Positions 26,170 to 32,506 of a DNA stretch of 32,506 nt are shown piece after piece. Source of the stretch: Nevskia sp. Its GTDB lineage: Bacteria > Pseudomonadota > Gammaproteobacteria > Nevskiales > Nevskiaceae. The notes beneath the pieces were generated by a model, which saw only the letters and a list, made by a program, of their open reading frames with translations, made no database searches and had not been told where the DNA came from. The position numbers and the translations under genes are program-made. The stretch is taken from positions 1-32,506 of the forward strand of contig NZ_JAHFRY010000036.1 in NCBI RefSeq assembly GCF_023266035.1. Direction: 5' to 3'. Every line of letters starts with the position of its first letter. Positions within the stretch are counted from its first letter, which is position 1.

Positions 26170-26358
26170 ATGAGCGCTACCAAGCAAGTCAAAATCACGC
26201 TCGTCAAAAGCGTGTTCGGTCGTCTCCAGGCTCATCGCGCTTGCGTGCGCGGCCTCGGTCTGACCCGGATGCATTCGTCGGTCGTGGTTCCGGCGACGGC
26301 GGAAAATATGGGCATGGTCAACAAGATTGGCTTCATGCTGAAGATTGAAGAAGTCTGA
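26170..26358 (+). CDS. rpmD: 50S ribosomal protein L30
   Basis: L30 is a small 50S protein of the bacterial form. The product is 62 residues (59 in E. coli). It has KITLVKSVFGRLQAHRACVR (about residues 8-27), then GLGLTRMHSSVVVP and the closing NKIGFMLKIEEV. AAGGAATCGCC precedes the ATG. A heptad-repeat element fills the whole gap to rplO. Confidence 0.97.
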   Translation: MSATKQVKITLVKSVFGRLQAHRACVRGLGLTRMHSSVVVPATAENMGMVNKIGFMLKIEEV

Positions 26359-26359
26359 A

Positions 26360-26460
26360 ACAACAGTGGTCATTGGCCTGCGCCAGTGACCGGTCGTCTG
26401 TTTCGAATTCGCTGAACTGTTGTTACTGGCCATTGGCCACTGATCACTGGGAACTGTTGT
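26360..26460 (+). repeat. Inverted heptad-repeat element, site 3 (rpmD-rplO)
   Basis: The left units are AGTGGTC, ATTGGCC (26365-26378) and AGTGACC (26385-26391). The right units are ACTGGCC, ATTGGCC, ACTGATC, ACTGGGA (26425-26452). The ends are a perfect 8-bp inverted repeat, ACAACAGT (26360-26367) with ACTGTTGT (26453-26460). The element ends one base before the rplO start codon, so GGGA of the last unit is the only candidate Shine-Dalgarno. Confidence 0.82.
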
Positions 26461-26461
26461 C

Positions 26462-26896
26462 ATGAAACTGAATACGATCAAGCCTGCTGCTGGTGCCAAG
26501 ACGGCTCGCGTTCGCGTCGGCCGCGGTATCGGTTCCGGCATGGGCAAGACCGCTGGCCGCGGTCACAAAGGTCAGCGCGCCCGCAAGGGTGGCCGCGGCA
26601 AGATCGGCTTTGAAGGCGGTCAGATGCCGATCCAGCGTCGTCTGCCGAAGCGCGGCTTTTCTTCCGCGATCGGCAAGCTGACGGCTGAAGTGCGTCTGTC
26701 GGACATCGAGCGGATGACCGAGACCGAGATCGATCTCGGCGTGCTCAAGGCAGCTGGCGTCATTCAGTCGCAGATCCTGCAGGCGAAGCTGATCAAGTCG
26801 GGCACCTTGACCCGCAAGATCACGATCAAAGGCGTTGGCGTCACCAAGGGCGCCCGCGAAGCGATCACCGCCGCCGGCGGCAGCGTCGCAGAGTAA
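26462..26896 (+). CDS. rplO: 50S ribosomal protein L15
   Basis: L15 is a late-assembly 50S protein. The product is 144 residues, the E. coli length. The glycine- and arginine-rich N-terminal part has [20 protein letters not shown] (about residues 20-39), with [17 protein letters not shown] following. The start codon is placed one base after the heptad element, with GGGA nine bases upstream as the only ribosome-binding signal. secY follows after 30 bp. Confidence 0.98.
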   Translation: MKLNTIKPAAGAKTARVRVGRGIGSGMGKTAGRGHKGQRARKGGRGKIGFEGGQMPIQRRLPKRGFSSAIGKLTAEVRLSDIERMTETEIDLGVLKAAGVIQSQILQAKLIKSGTLTRKITIKGVGVTKGAREAITAAGGSVAE

Positions 26897-26926
26897 TCCG
26901 TCGTATCTGACTGTTAGGCGTATTCC

Positions 26927-28279
26927 ATGGCCAAGACTCCCGGCGCAGGCGGCATGATGCCGGACCTCAGCAAGATCGGAGAAGTGCGTAACCGCATCTT
27001 CTTCCTGATCGGTGCGCTGATCGTCTATCGCATCGGATCGTTCATTCCGGTTCCGGGAATCGATCCGGCCAAGCTCGCGCAGCTGTTCGACCAGCAGAAG
27101 GGCACGATCCTGGACATGTTCAACATGTTCTCGGGTGGTGCGCTTTCGCGGTTGTCGATCTTCGCGCTCGGTGTGACGCCGTATATCTCGGCGTCGATCA
27201 TCGTGCAGCTGATGGCGGCGACGACGCCGGCGCTGAAAGAGTTGAAGAAAGAAGGCGAAGCCGGTCGGCGCAAGCTGACCAAGTACACGCGCTACGGCAC
27301 CCTGGGTCTGGCCTTGTTCCAGGCAGTGGGTGCTTCGTACGCCCTGCAGGGTAGCGTTGCGCTGTCGCCGGGCTTTGGATTCATCTTCACGGCAGCAGTG
27401 AGTCTGGTCACTGGCACGATGTTCCTGATGTGGCTGGGTGAGCAGATCACCGAGCGTGGCATCGGTAATGGCATGTCGATGCTGATCTTTGCCGGTATCG
27501 TCTCTTCGATGCCCCAGGCGATCGGCTCCACTGCGCAACTGATCAGCGAAGGTTCGCTGAATCCGCTGATCGCGATCCTGGTGCTGGTGCTGGTGGCCGT
27601 GGTGACGACCTTCGTGGTCTTTGTCGAGCGCGCACAGCGCCGCATTCCGATCCACCATGCGCGCCGTCAACAGGGTCGCAAGCTGTTCGCCGCTCAGACG
27701 CAGCATCTGCCGCTGAAGCTGAACATGGCGGGTGTGATTCCGCCGATCTTTGCGTCAAGCATCATTCTGTTCCCGGCGTCGATGGTGCGGTTCTTCGGCG
27801 GCGAAGGTGGTAGCGGGTTTATGCAGTCGCTGGCCAATGCGCTGTCGCCGGGTCAGGCGCTGTATACGATCCTGTACGCGTTCATGATGATTTTCTTCTG
27901 CTTCTTCTACACCGCGCTGGTATTCGATTCGCGGGAGACGGCAGAGAATCTGAAGAAGTCGGGTGCCTTCGTGCCTGGCGTGCGTCCTGGCCTGCAGACG
28001 GCCAAGTACATCGATAATGTGCTGACCCGTCTCACGGTAGCTGGCGCGATCTACATCACGGCGGTATGTCTAACGCCAGAATTTCTGGTCACGTATTTCA
28101 ACGTGCCCTTCACGTTCGGCGGCACGTCGCTGCTGATCACTGTCGTCGTCGTCATGGATTTCATGGCGCAGCTTCAGGCCCATCTGATGTCGCATCAGTA
28201 CGAAGGTCTGTTGAAGAAGGCGAACCTGAAGTCCTTGAGCAACAACGCCGGCCGTCCAGGCGTGGTTCGTCCGAGCTGA
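26927..28279 (+). CDS. secY: Preprotein translocase subunit SecY
   Basis: SecY is the channel of the inner-membrane Sec translocon and works with SecE (also in this window), SecG and the SecA motor. The product is 450 residues (443 in E. coli), with the expected ten hydrophobic segments from about residue 25 to 420. The plug region has [20 protein letters not shown] (about 64-83). The large cytoplasmic loop [15 protein letters not shown] (about 237-251) binds SecA and ribosomes. [15 protein letters not shown] precedes the seventh helix. It is the last large gene of spc, before rpmJ. Confidence 0.98.
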   Translation: MAKTPGAGGMMPDLSKIGEVRNRIFFLIGALIVYRIGSFIPVPGIDPAKLAQLFDQQKGTILDMFNMFSGGALSRLSIFALGVTPYISASIIVQLMAATTPALKELKKEGEAGRRKLTKYTRYGTLGLALFQAVGASYALQGSVALSPGFGFIFTAAVSLVTGTMFLMWLGEQITERGIGNGMSMLIFAGIVSSMPQAIGSTAQLISEGSLNPLIAILVLVLVAVVTTFVVFVERAQRRIPIHHARRQQGRKLFAAQTQHLPLKLNMAGVIPPIFASSIILFPASMVRFFGGEGGSGFMQSLANALSPGQALYTILYAFMMIFFCFFYTALVFDSRETAENLKKSGAFVPGVRPGLQTAKYIDNVLTRLTVAGAIYITAVCLTPEFLVTYFNVPFTFGGTSLLITVVVVMDFMAQLQAHLMSHQYEGLLKKANLKSLSNNAGRPGVVRPS

Positions 28280-28328
28280 TTTTCCCCATCACTGAATAGG
28301 CCGGGCAACCGGTTGTAGAGATCGCGCC

Positions 28329-28442
28329 ATGAAAGTTCGTGCTTCCGTCAAGAAGATTTGCCGTAACTGCAAGGTTGTTCGCCGGAATGGCGTCGTTCGC
28401 GTGCTGTGCACGGATCTCCGTCACAAGCAGCGCCAGGGCTGA
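28329..28442 (+). CDS. rpmJ: 50S ribosomal protein L36 (zinc-binding type)
   Basis: L36 is the smallest 50S protein. This 37-residue product starts [20 protein letters not shown] and ends RHKQRQG. Cys11, Cys14, Cys27 and His32 form the zinc site of the C+ type; compared with E. coli (38 residues) one residue is missing between Cys27 and the His. Its position after secY is typical for gammaproteobacteria. The ribosome-binding site is a weak AGAGATC. It ends the spc genes, and the next promoter lies 198 bp downstream. Confidence 0.95.
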   Translation: MKVRASVKKICRNCKVVRRNGVVRVLCTDLRHKQRQG

Positions 28443-28639
28443 TCTAGGCCCTCGGTCCGCAGCCAGCGGAACGGTTAAAAGTTTGTATTTCAGCAGCCAG
28501 CATTGCTCGGCTGCTGATTGAAAGTTTCAGTGCAGGTGCGTCATTGGTCTGCATGTTGTATCCCAGCTTCAACGGAATGCTGTCGGTTACGGAGAGGAAC
28601 GGCGCGCATAGCGCCGACCTTGGCAGCTCACCCACCGGT
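28443..28639 (+). other. Non-coding gap between spc and alpha operons
   Basis: No credible gene occurs here. The most striking structure is CAGCAGCC (28491-28498) with GGCTGCTG (28509-28516), extended inward by AGC/GCT; no T tract follows. Smaller inverted repeats are TCCGC/GCGGA (28456-28470) and GGCGC/GCGCC near 28605. Some of these may end the spc transcript with Rho or protect its 3' end. Confidence 0.5.
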
Positions 28640-28669
28640 TTGAAAGAACTGTGGCGAGTCCGGTATACT
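28640..28669 (+). promoter_or_regulatory. Sigma-70 promoter of the alpha operon
   Basis: TTGAAA (28640-28645) and TATACT (28664-28669) are 18 bp apart, 47 bp before rpsM. The expected leader is about 40 nt, much shorter than the E. coli alpha leader that S4 folds into a pseudoknot, so that mechanism is unlikely in the same form. Confidence 0.8.
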
Positions 28670-28716
28670 TTGCGGCTCCCTGCGCCGCAGCGGTTCAAAG
28701 CTCTAAGAGGTTATCG

Positions 28717-29073
28717 ATGGCACGTATTGCGGGCGTCAATGTCCCGGCCAACAAGCACACCGTGATCGCGCTGCAGTCGATCTACGGCATCGGCGCGACT
28801 CGTGCGCGCAAGATCTGTGACGCGGCCAACATCAATCCGGCGGTTCAGCTGAAAACGCTGACCGAAGGCGAACTCGATCTGCTGCGTGCCGAAATCGCGA
28901 AGTTTGCGGTGGAAGGCGATCTGCGCCGCGAAGTGTCGATGAGCATCAAGCGCCTGATGGATATGGGTTGCTACCGCGGTCAGCGCCATCGTCGCGGCCT
29001 GCCGGTTCGCGGCCAGCGCACCCGTACCAATGCCCGTACCCGCAAGGGTCCGCGCAAAGCCATCCGCAAGTAA
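28717..29073 (+). CDS. rpsM: 30S ribosomal protein S13
   Basis: S13 is at the top of the 30S head and bridges to L5 and P-site tRNA. I chose the ATG at 28717 ([22 protein letters not shown] at 28705-28710), giving 118 residues as in E. coli; the in-frame ATG at 28651 lies before the promoter -10 box. The helix-hairpin part has [13 protein letters not shown] (about residues 23-35), and the C-terminus has the tRNA-contacting [20 protein letters not shown]. First gene of the alpha operon. Confidence 0.98.
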   Translation: MARIAGVNVPANKHTVIALQSIYGIGATRARKICDAANINPAVQLKTLTEGELDLLRAEIAKFAVEGDLRREVSMSIKRLMDMGCYRGQRHRRGLPVRGQRTRTNARTRKGPRKAIRK

Positions 29074-29104
29074 AGCGTAGCCTCACGCAGGAACACCCAG
29101 ACTC

Positions 29105-29509
29105 ATGGCCAATACCTCCGCCGCCGCTGCAGCCGCTAAGGCTCGCAAGCGCGTCAAGAAGAACGTGACCGATGCAATCGCTCATGTTCATGCTTCTTTC
29201 AACAACACGATCGTTCTGATCACTGATCGCCAGGGCAATGCTCTGTCGTGGTCGACCTCGGGTGCCTGCGGTTTCAAGGGCTCGCGCAAGTCGACTCCGT
29301 TCGCCGCGCAGATTGCCGCCGAACGTGCCGCCACTGCTGCTGCCGAGCATGGCGTTAAGAATCTCGAAGTTCGTATCAAGGGCCCAGGCCCGGGTCGTGA
29401 ATCGGCAGTGCGTTCGCTGAACGCCGCCGGCTTCAAGGTCACCAACATCACAGACGTGACGCCGATTCCGCATAACGGCTGCCGTCCGTCCAAGCGTCGC
29501 CGCGTGTAA
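29105..29509 (+). CDS. rpsK: 30S ribosomal protein S11
   Basis: S11 is on the 30S platform near the E-site codon. The product is 134 residues (129 in E. coli). After an Ala/Lys-rich start it has [20 protein letters not shown] (about residues 28-47), [11 protein letters not shown], and the C-terminal [18 protein letters not shown]. rpsD follows after 12 bp, behind AGGAGAG. Confidence 0.98.
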   Translation: MANTSAAAAAAKARKRVKKNVTDAIAHVHASFNNTIVLITDRQGNALSWSTSGACGFKGSRKSTPFAAQIAAERAATAAAEHGVKNLEVRIKGPGPGRESAVRSLNAAGFKVTNITDVTPIPHNGCRPSKRRRV

Positions 29510-29521
29510 GGAGAGATCGAA

Positions 29522-30142
29522 ATGGCACGTTATATCGGTCCCACCTGCAAACTCGCCCGCCGCGCCGGCACTGACCTTCTGCTCAAGAGCCGTGGTCGCT
29601 CGCTGGACACCAAGTGCAAGCTTGATACCCCTCCTGGCCAGCATGGCGCGCGCAAGCAGCGTCTGTCGGACTACGCGCTGCAGCTTCGCGAGAAGCAGAA
29701 GCTGAAGCAGATGTACGGTCTGCTCGAGCGTCAGTTCCGCAACTACTACCAGAAGGCCACGCGCACCAAGGGCGCGACCGGTCTGAACCTGCTCCGCTTC
29801 CTGGAGCGTCGTCTGGACAATGTGGTCTACCGCATGGGTTTCTCGGCCACCCGCGCCGAAGCCCGTCAGCTGGTCAGCCACAAGGCGATTCTGGTCAACG
29901 GCAAGAGCGTCAACATTCCTTCGTACAGCGTGCAGGTTGGCGACGTGATCCAGGTTCGCGAGAAGTCGCGCAACCAGACACGCATCACCCAGGCTCTGTC
30001 GGTCGCCGCGCAGATCGGTCTGCCGGAATGGGTTGAAGTTGATGAAAAGGCGCTCAAGGGCGTGTTCAAGGCACTGCCGGAACGCGACCAGATTGTCCAG
30101 GACATCAACGAAAATCTGGTCGTCGAGCTTTACTCGAAGTAA
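29522..30142 (+). CDS. rpsD: 30S ribosomal protein S4
   Basis: S4 is a primary 16S rRNA-binding protein that starts assembly of the 30S body; in E. coli it represses the alpha operon. The product is 206 residues, the E. coli length. The start [19 protein letters not shown] is typical. It has [20 protein letters not shown] (about residues 37-56) and the S4 RNA-binding domain [20 protein letters not shown] (about 106-125). Two cysteines (9 and 32) remain but not a full zinc site. A GGAG site precedes the ATG. Confidence 0.98.
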   Translation: MARYIGPTCKLARRAGTDLLLKSRGRSLDTKCKLDTPPGQHGARKQRLSDYALQLREKQKLKQMYGLLERQFRNYYQKATRTKGATGLNLLRFLERRLDNVVYRMGFSATRAEARQLVSHKAILVNGKSVNIPSYSVQVGDVIQVREKSRNQTRITQALSVAAQIGLPEWVEVDEKALKGVFKALPERDQIVQDINENLVVELYSK

Positions 30143-30153
30143 GCAACGGTCTT

Positions 30154-30173
30154 GGGTCGGCTCGCGCCGGCCC
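30154..30173 (+). terminator. Weak terminator-like hairpin between rpsD and rpoA
   Basis: GGGTCGGC (30154-30161) pairs over eight bases with GCCGGCCC (30166-30173), loop TCGC, followed by only TTGATGC. It may lower the rpoA level or block decay from the 3' side. Confidence 0.45.
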
Positions 30174-30249
30174 TTGATGCGTACAGAAGTTCTGTTCTGC
30201 TGGCGCCTTTGATTTCGGCTTCCAGTCTTCGGTTTCAAGAGGTGTTTAC

Positions 30250-31236
30250 ATGCAGGGTTCCGTCGCCAGTTTCCTCAAGCCGCGTGTTGTCGATGTTGAG
30301 CAGATTTCCTCGCATCGCGCGCGCATCACTCTGGAACCGCTGGAACGCGGCTTCGGACATACGCTGGGCAACGCGCTGCGCCGCATTCTTCTGTCTTCGG
30401 TTCCGGGCTCGGCCATCACCGAAGCGCAGATCGAAGGCGTGGTGCACGAGTACAGCGCCGTCGAAGGCGTGCAGGAAGATGTCATCGACATCCTGCTGAA
30501 CATCAAGAACATCGCCGTGCGCATGAACGCTCGCGAGTCGGCCGTGCTGAAGCTCGAGAAGAGCGGCAAGGGCCCGATCACCGCAGCGGATATCCAGCTC
30601 GATCACGATGTCGAGATCGTCAACCCGGAACTGGTCATCGCCAATCTGACCGGCGGCAAGATCAGCATGACCCTCAAGGTCACGCGCGGTCGTGGCTATC
30701 AGCCGGCAGCCGCTCGTGCTCAGAACAACGAGGACGAAGGCGTTTCGATCGGCGCGCTGCAGCTCGACGCTTCGTACAGCCCGGTTCGTCGGGTCAGCTA
30801 CTCTGTCGAGCGTGCTCGCGTCGAACAGCGCACCGATCTCGACAAGCTGATCCTCGATGTCGACACCAACGGCGGCATTGATGCCGGTGATGCAGTCCGC
30901 TTTGCGGCCCGCATCCTGCGCGATCAGCTGGCGGTGTTCGTCGATTTCGCCGAAGGCGAAGAGCCGATCGTCGGCACTGTCGGCAAGAAGGATCTGAATC
31001 CGATCCTGTTCCGCCCGATCGACGATCTCGAGCTGGGCGTGCGTTCGACGAACTGCCTCAAGGCCGAAAACGTCTACTACATCGGCGACCTCGTGCAGCG
31101 CGGCGAGACCGAGCTGATGAAGACGCCGAACCTGGGTAAGAAGTCGCTGAACGAGATCAAGGAAGCGCTCAAGGCGCATGACCTCGAGCTCGGCATGAAG
31201 CTCGACAACTGGTCGTCGCCCAAGGTTGCTGCGTAA
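30250..31236 (+). CDS. rpoA: DNA-directed RNA polymerase subunit alpha
   Basis: Alpha dimerises to start RNA polymerase assembly, and its C-terminal domain binds UP elements and activators. The product is 328 residues (329 in E. coli). The N-terminal domain has [20 protein letters not shown] (about residues 28-47), which makes the dimer interface. After a linker, the C-terminal domain has [20 protein letters not shown] and [16 protein letters not shown]; the residues that contact DNA in E. coli (R265, N268, G296, K298, S299 equivalents) are all present. AAGAGGTG at 30236-30243 is the ribosome-binding site. Confidence 0.99.
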   Translation: MQGSVASFLKPRVVDVEQISSHRARITLEPLERGFGHTLGNALRRILLSSVPGSAITEAQIEGVVHEYSAVEGVQEDVIDILLNIKNIAVRMNARESAVLKLEKSGKGPITAADIQLDHDVEIVNPELVIANLTGGKISMTLKVTRGRGYQPAAARAQNNEDEGVSIGALQLDASYSPVRRVSYSVERARVEQRTDLDKLILDVDTNGGIDAGDAVRFAARILRDQLAVFVDFAEGEEPIVGTVGKKDLNPILFRPIDDLELGVRSTNCLKAENVYYIGDLVQRGETELMKTPNLGKKSLNEIKEALKAHDLELGMKLDNWSSPKVAA

Positions 31237-31257
31237 GGCCGCTGCCTGAATCTCCGA

Positions 31258-31281
31258 GGTCTGCGGTCGATACCGCAGGCC
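31258..31281 (+). repeat. Hairpin in the rpoA-rplQ gap
   Basis: GGTCTGCGG (31258-31266) pairs over nine bases with CCGCAGGCC (31273-31281), loop TCGATA. The following AGTAATTGC has no T tract, so it is not a standard terminator. A heptad array lies just downstream. Confidence 0.55.
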
Positions 31282-31303
31282 AGTAATTGCAAACAACCGC
31301 GCG

Positions 31304-31331
31304 AATGGCCACCGGCCGCTAGCCACTGATA
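31304..31331 (+). repeat. Single-arm heptad-repeat element, site 4 (rpoA-rplQ)
   Basis: Four units follow one another: AATGGCC, ACCGGCC, GCTAGCC, ACTGATA. They match the right-arm type of the other three sites, but no left arm (RGTGRYY) is present. The rplQ ATG is 13 bases downstream. Confidence 0.65.
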
Positions 31332-31344
31332 ACAGAGTTAAAAC

Positions 31345-31734
31345 ATGCGCCATAAAGTCGCAGGCCGCCGTCTCGGCCGCACCACCAGCCACCGCAAGGC
31401 CGATCTGCAGAACATGGCCGTGTCCCTGTTCCAGCACGAGCTGATTCGCACCACGGTTCCGAAGGCCAAGGAACTGCGCCGCGTTGCCGAGCCGCTGATC
31501 ACCCGCTCCAAGGATGACAGCGTCGCCAACCGCCGCATCGTGTTCAACCGTCTGCGTGACCGCGCCATGACCCAGAAGCTGTTCCTGGAACTGGGCCCGC
31601 GTTACTCGACGCGCCCGGGCGGCTACCTGCGCATCCTGCGCTGCGGCTTCCGCCCTGGCGACAATGCGCCGATGGCGTATGTCGAACTCGTCGGCCGTCC
31701 GGCCACTGCTGCTGCGGAAGGCGCAGACGCCTGA
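31345..31734 (+). CDS. rplQ: 50S ribosomal protein L17
   Basis: L17 is a 50S protein near the tunnel exit. The product is 129 residues (127 in E. coli). It opens [20 protein letters not shown] and has [20 protein letters not shown] (about residues 32-51) and the closing [23 protein letters not shown] at 31336-31338 is a weak ribosome-binding site next to the heptad array. It is the last gene of the alpha operon, with a strong terminator behind it. Confidence 0.98.
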   Translation: MRHKVAGRRLGRTTSHRKADLQNMAVSLFQHELIRTTVPKAKELRRVAEPLITRSKDDSVANRRIVFNRLRDRAMTQKLFLELGPRYSTRPGGYLRILRCGFRPGDNAPMAYVELVGRPATAAAEGADA

Positions 31735-31764
31735 TCGGCGTATCCGAAAGTTGGTTGCAAGAAC

Positions 31765-31794
31765 AAGGGCGCTTCGGCGCCCTTTTTCGTTTTT
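31765..31794 (+). terminator. Rho-independent terminator of the alpha operon
   Basis: AAGGGCGC (31765-31772) and GCGCCCTT (31777-31784) form a perfect stem with a TTCG tetraloop, followed by TTTCGTTTTT. This is the clearest terminator in the window and closes the ribosomal cluster. Confidence 0.95.
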
Positions 31795-32024
31795 GCTCCC
31801 TCGAGCAAGTTGGCGTGCGAATGGTGCTGGGGCGGGGTTGCTCTTCTGCAGCATCTGCTCAGTTCAAACCCATCGCCATATGCATCCGCGCGGATGGCAG
31901 TTCCGTAGCGGGGCGTCGGTTCTGGCAGCGCTTTGTTCGACCCTGTTGTATGGCATGCCTCTTGCGCTTTGAAACCATACTTTTCAAGGCTTTTCGAGGC
32001 CTCTGACAACAGGCTTTCGATTCC
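31795..32024. other. Non-coding gap between rplQ and the receptor gene
   Basis: I see no gene, repeat or RNA structure worth naming in this stretch apart from a short AAGGC/GGCCT inverted repeat near 31986-32002. It is less GC-rich than the coding sequence beside it. Confidence 0.5.
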
Positions 32025-32054
32025 TTGACGTTGTTCAGACCGCGTGACTATTCT
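32025..32054 (+). promoter_or_regulatory. Candidate promoter of the TonB-dependent receptor gene
   Basis: TTGACG (32025-32030) and TATTCT (32049-32054) are 18 bp apart, 83 bp before the receptor ATG. No operator could be recognised in the leader. Confidence 0.6.
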
Positions 32055-32136
32055 CGGCCGGTCACACATCCGAAACGAATGGCTTGGGGCCATCACGTCG
32101 GGTCCTGTTAAAAAACTTGCGTAAGGGAGCTTCAAA

Positions 32137-32506
32137 ATGAATCTGAGTGCAGACGGTAGGCTGCGGCTTGCAGCCCGTTGTGCGTTTGTCGTAGGGGTCG
32201 GCGCCATTGCCGGTACAGCTGCAGCGGCGGAAGTTATCAAAGTTGGGCAAGCGATTGAAGTGGTCCAGGCGGGACAGCCGGTTGAAGTGGCTCAGCTAAC
32301 CACCACTGATGATTCGGCGGCTGCACCAGCGTCGGGAAATGGTAAGGACGTACCGAAAGAGCTGAAAAGCGTTCAGGTGACGGGTTCGCGCATCAAGCAG
32401 GCGAATTTTGAATCCCCGATTCCGATCCAGACGATCGATGCCCGGCAGATCGAACAAACCGGCCAGACCAACATCGGTGACATCATCCGCAGTCTTCCCG
32501 TCGTCG
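32137..32506 (+). CDS. TonB-dependent receptor, N-terminal part (cut by window end)
   Basis: This frame starts at ATG 32137 with AAGGGAG at 32123-32129 and stays open for 123 codons to the window edge. It begins with a signal peptide: basic residues, then AFVVGVGAIAGTAAAA, with likely cleavage near residue 31. A short segment with internal similarity follows (VGQAIEVVQAGQPVEVAQ), then a Ser/Ala-rich linker. The plug domain opens with VQVTGSRIKQANFESPIPI and continues IDARQIEQTGQTNIGDIIRS, which is typical of outer-membrane TonB-dependent transporters, common in Xanthomonadales. The substrate cannot be told from this part. The gene has its own promoter and is separate from the ribosomal operons. 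The barrel lies outside the window. Confidence 0.9.
   Translation, partial: MNLSADGRLRLAARCAFVVGVGAIAGTAAAAEVIKVGQAIEVVQAGQPVEVAQLTTTDDSAAAPASGNGKDVPKELKSVQVTGSRIKQANFESPIPIQTIDARQIEQTGQTNIGDIIRSLPVV

Noticed and set aside
28443-28716. Hidden infA or small gene between rpmJ and rpsM
   Set aside because: No frame resembles IF-1; the available frames read through the promoter and lack ribosome-binding sites.
31795-32136. Small frames between rplQ and the receptor gene
   Set aside because: They are short, overlap the terminator or the promoter, and have neither a ribosome-binding site nor a recognisable product.

Overview
The window is the main ribosomal-protein and RNA-polymerase gene cluster of a gammaproteobacterium with a GC-rich genome. 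The gene order is tuf, tRNA-Trp, secE-nusG, rplKAJL-rpoBC, rpsLG-fusA-tuf, then the S10, spc and alpha operons. RpoB (1383 aa) and RpoC (1420 aa) are of the size I recall for Xanthomonadales. The TonB-dependent receptor that starts at the right edge, with its VTGSRIK plug entry, is also typical of that order. I place the source in or near Xanthomonadales (Lysobacterales) by inference only; family and genus cannot be read from this window. All clear genes lie on the + strand and none is broken.

Layout. 1-116 is the 3' end of a first tuf gene, closed by a terminator. A promoter at 176-205 drives tRNA-Trp and probably secE-nusG. 1273-1468 is a hairpin-rich leader before rplK-rplA. A terminator and a structured leader (2621-2862) separate rplA from rplJ-rplL. 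An attenuator-like hairpin precedes rpoB, and a double palindrome separates rpoB from rpoC. A terminator after rpoC and a strong promoter (12595-12623) start the str operon: rpsL, rpsG, fusA and a second, complete tuf. A terminator and a promoter (17266-17294) then start S10: rpsJ, rplC, rplD, rplW, rplB, rpsS, rplV, rpsC, rplP, rpmC, rpsQ. The spc genes follow: rplN, rplX, rplE, rpsN, rpsH, rplF, rplR, rpsE, rpmD, rplO, secY, rpmJ. A 274-bp gap with its own promoter leads into alpha: rpsM, rpsK, rpsD, rpoA, rplQ. A UUCG-loop terminator ends the cluster. After 402 bp without a gene, a TonB-dependent receptor gene begins and runs off the window.

The genes jointly supply ribosomal proteins of both subunits, the alpha, beta and beta' subunits of RNA polymerase, elongation factors G and Tu, NusG, and the SecY/SecE translocon core. 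Three of the promoters (tRNA-Trp, str, S10) carry nearly the same GC-rich block just after the -10 box, which suggests shared growth-rate or stringent control.

Two things stand out. First, the complete EF-Tu has a non-canonical switch I: the usual RGITI segment is replaced and the region is five residues longer than in E. coli, although the other GTPase motifs are intact. Second, four intergenic gaps (before rpmC, rplR, rplO and rplQ) hold arrays of degenerate 7-bp units, RGTGRYY in one direction and ACTNRYC in the other. Three of them form inverted arrays. They sit directly against the next start codon, where Shine-Dalgarno signals are weak. No coding function explains them, and they are the best candidate here for an undescribed repeat family.
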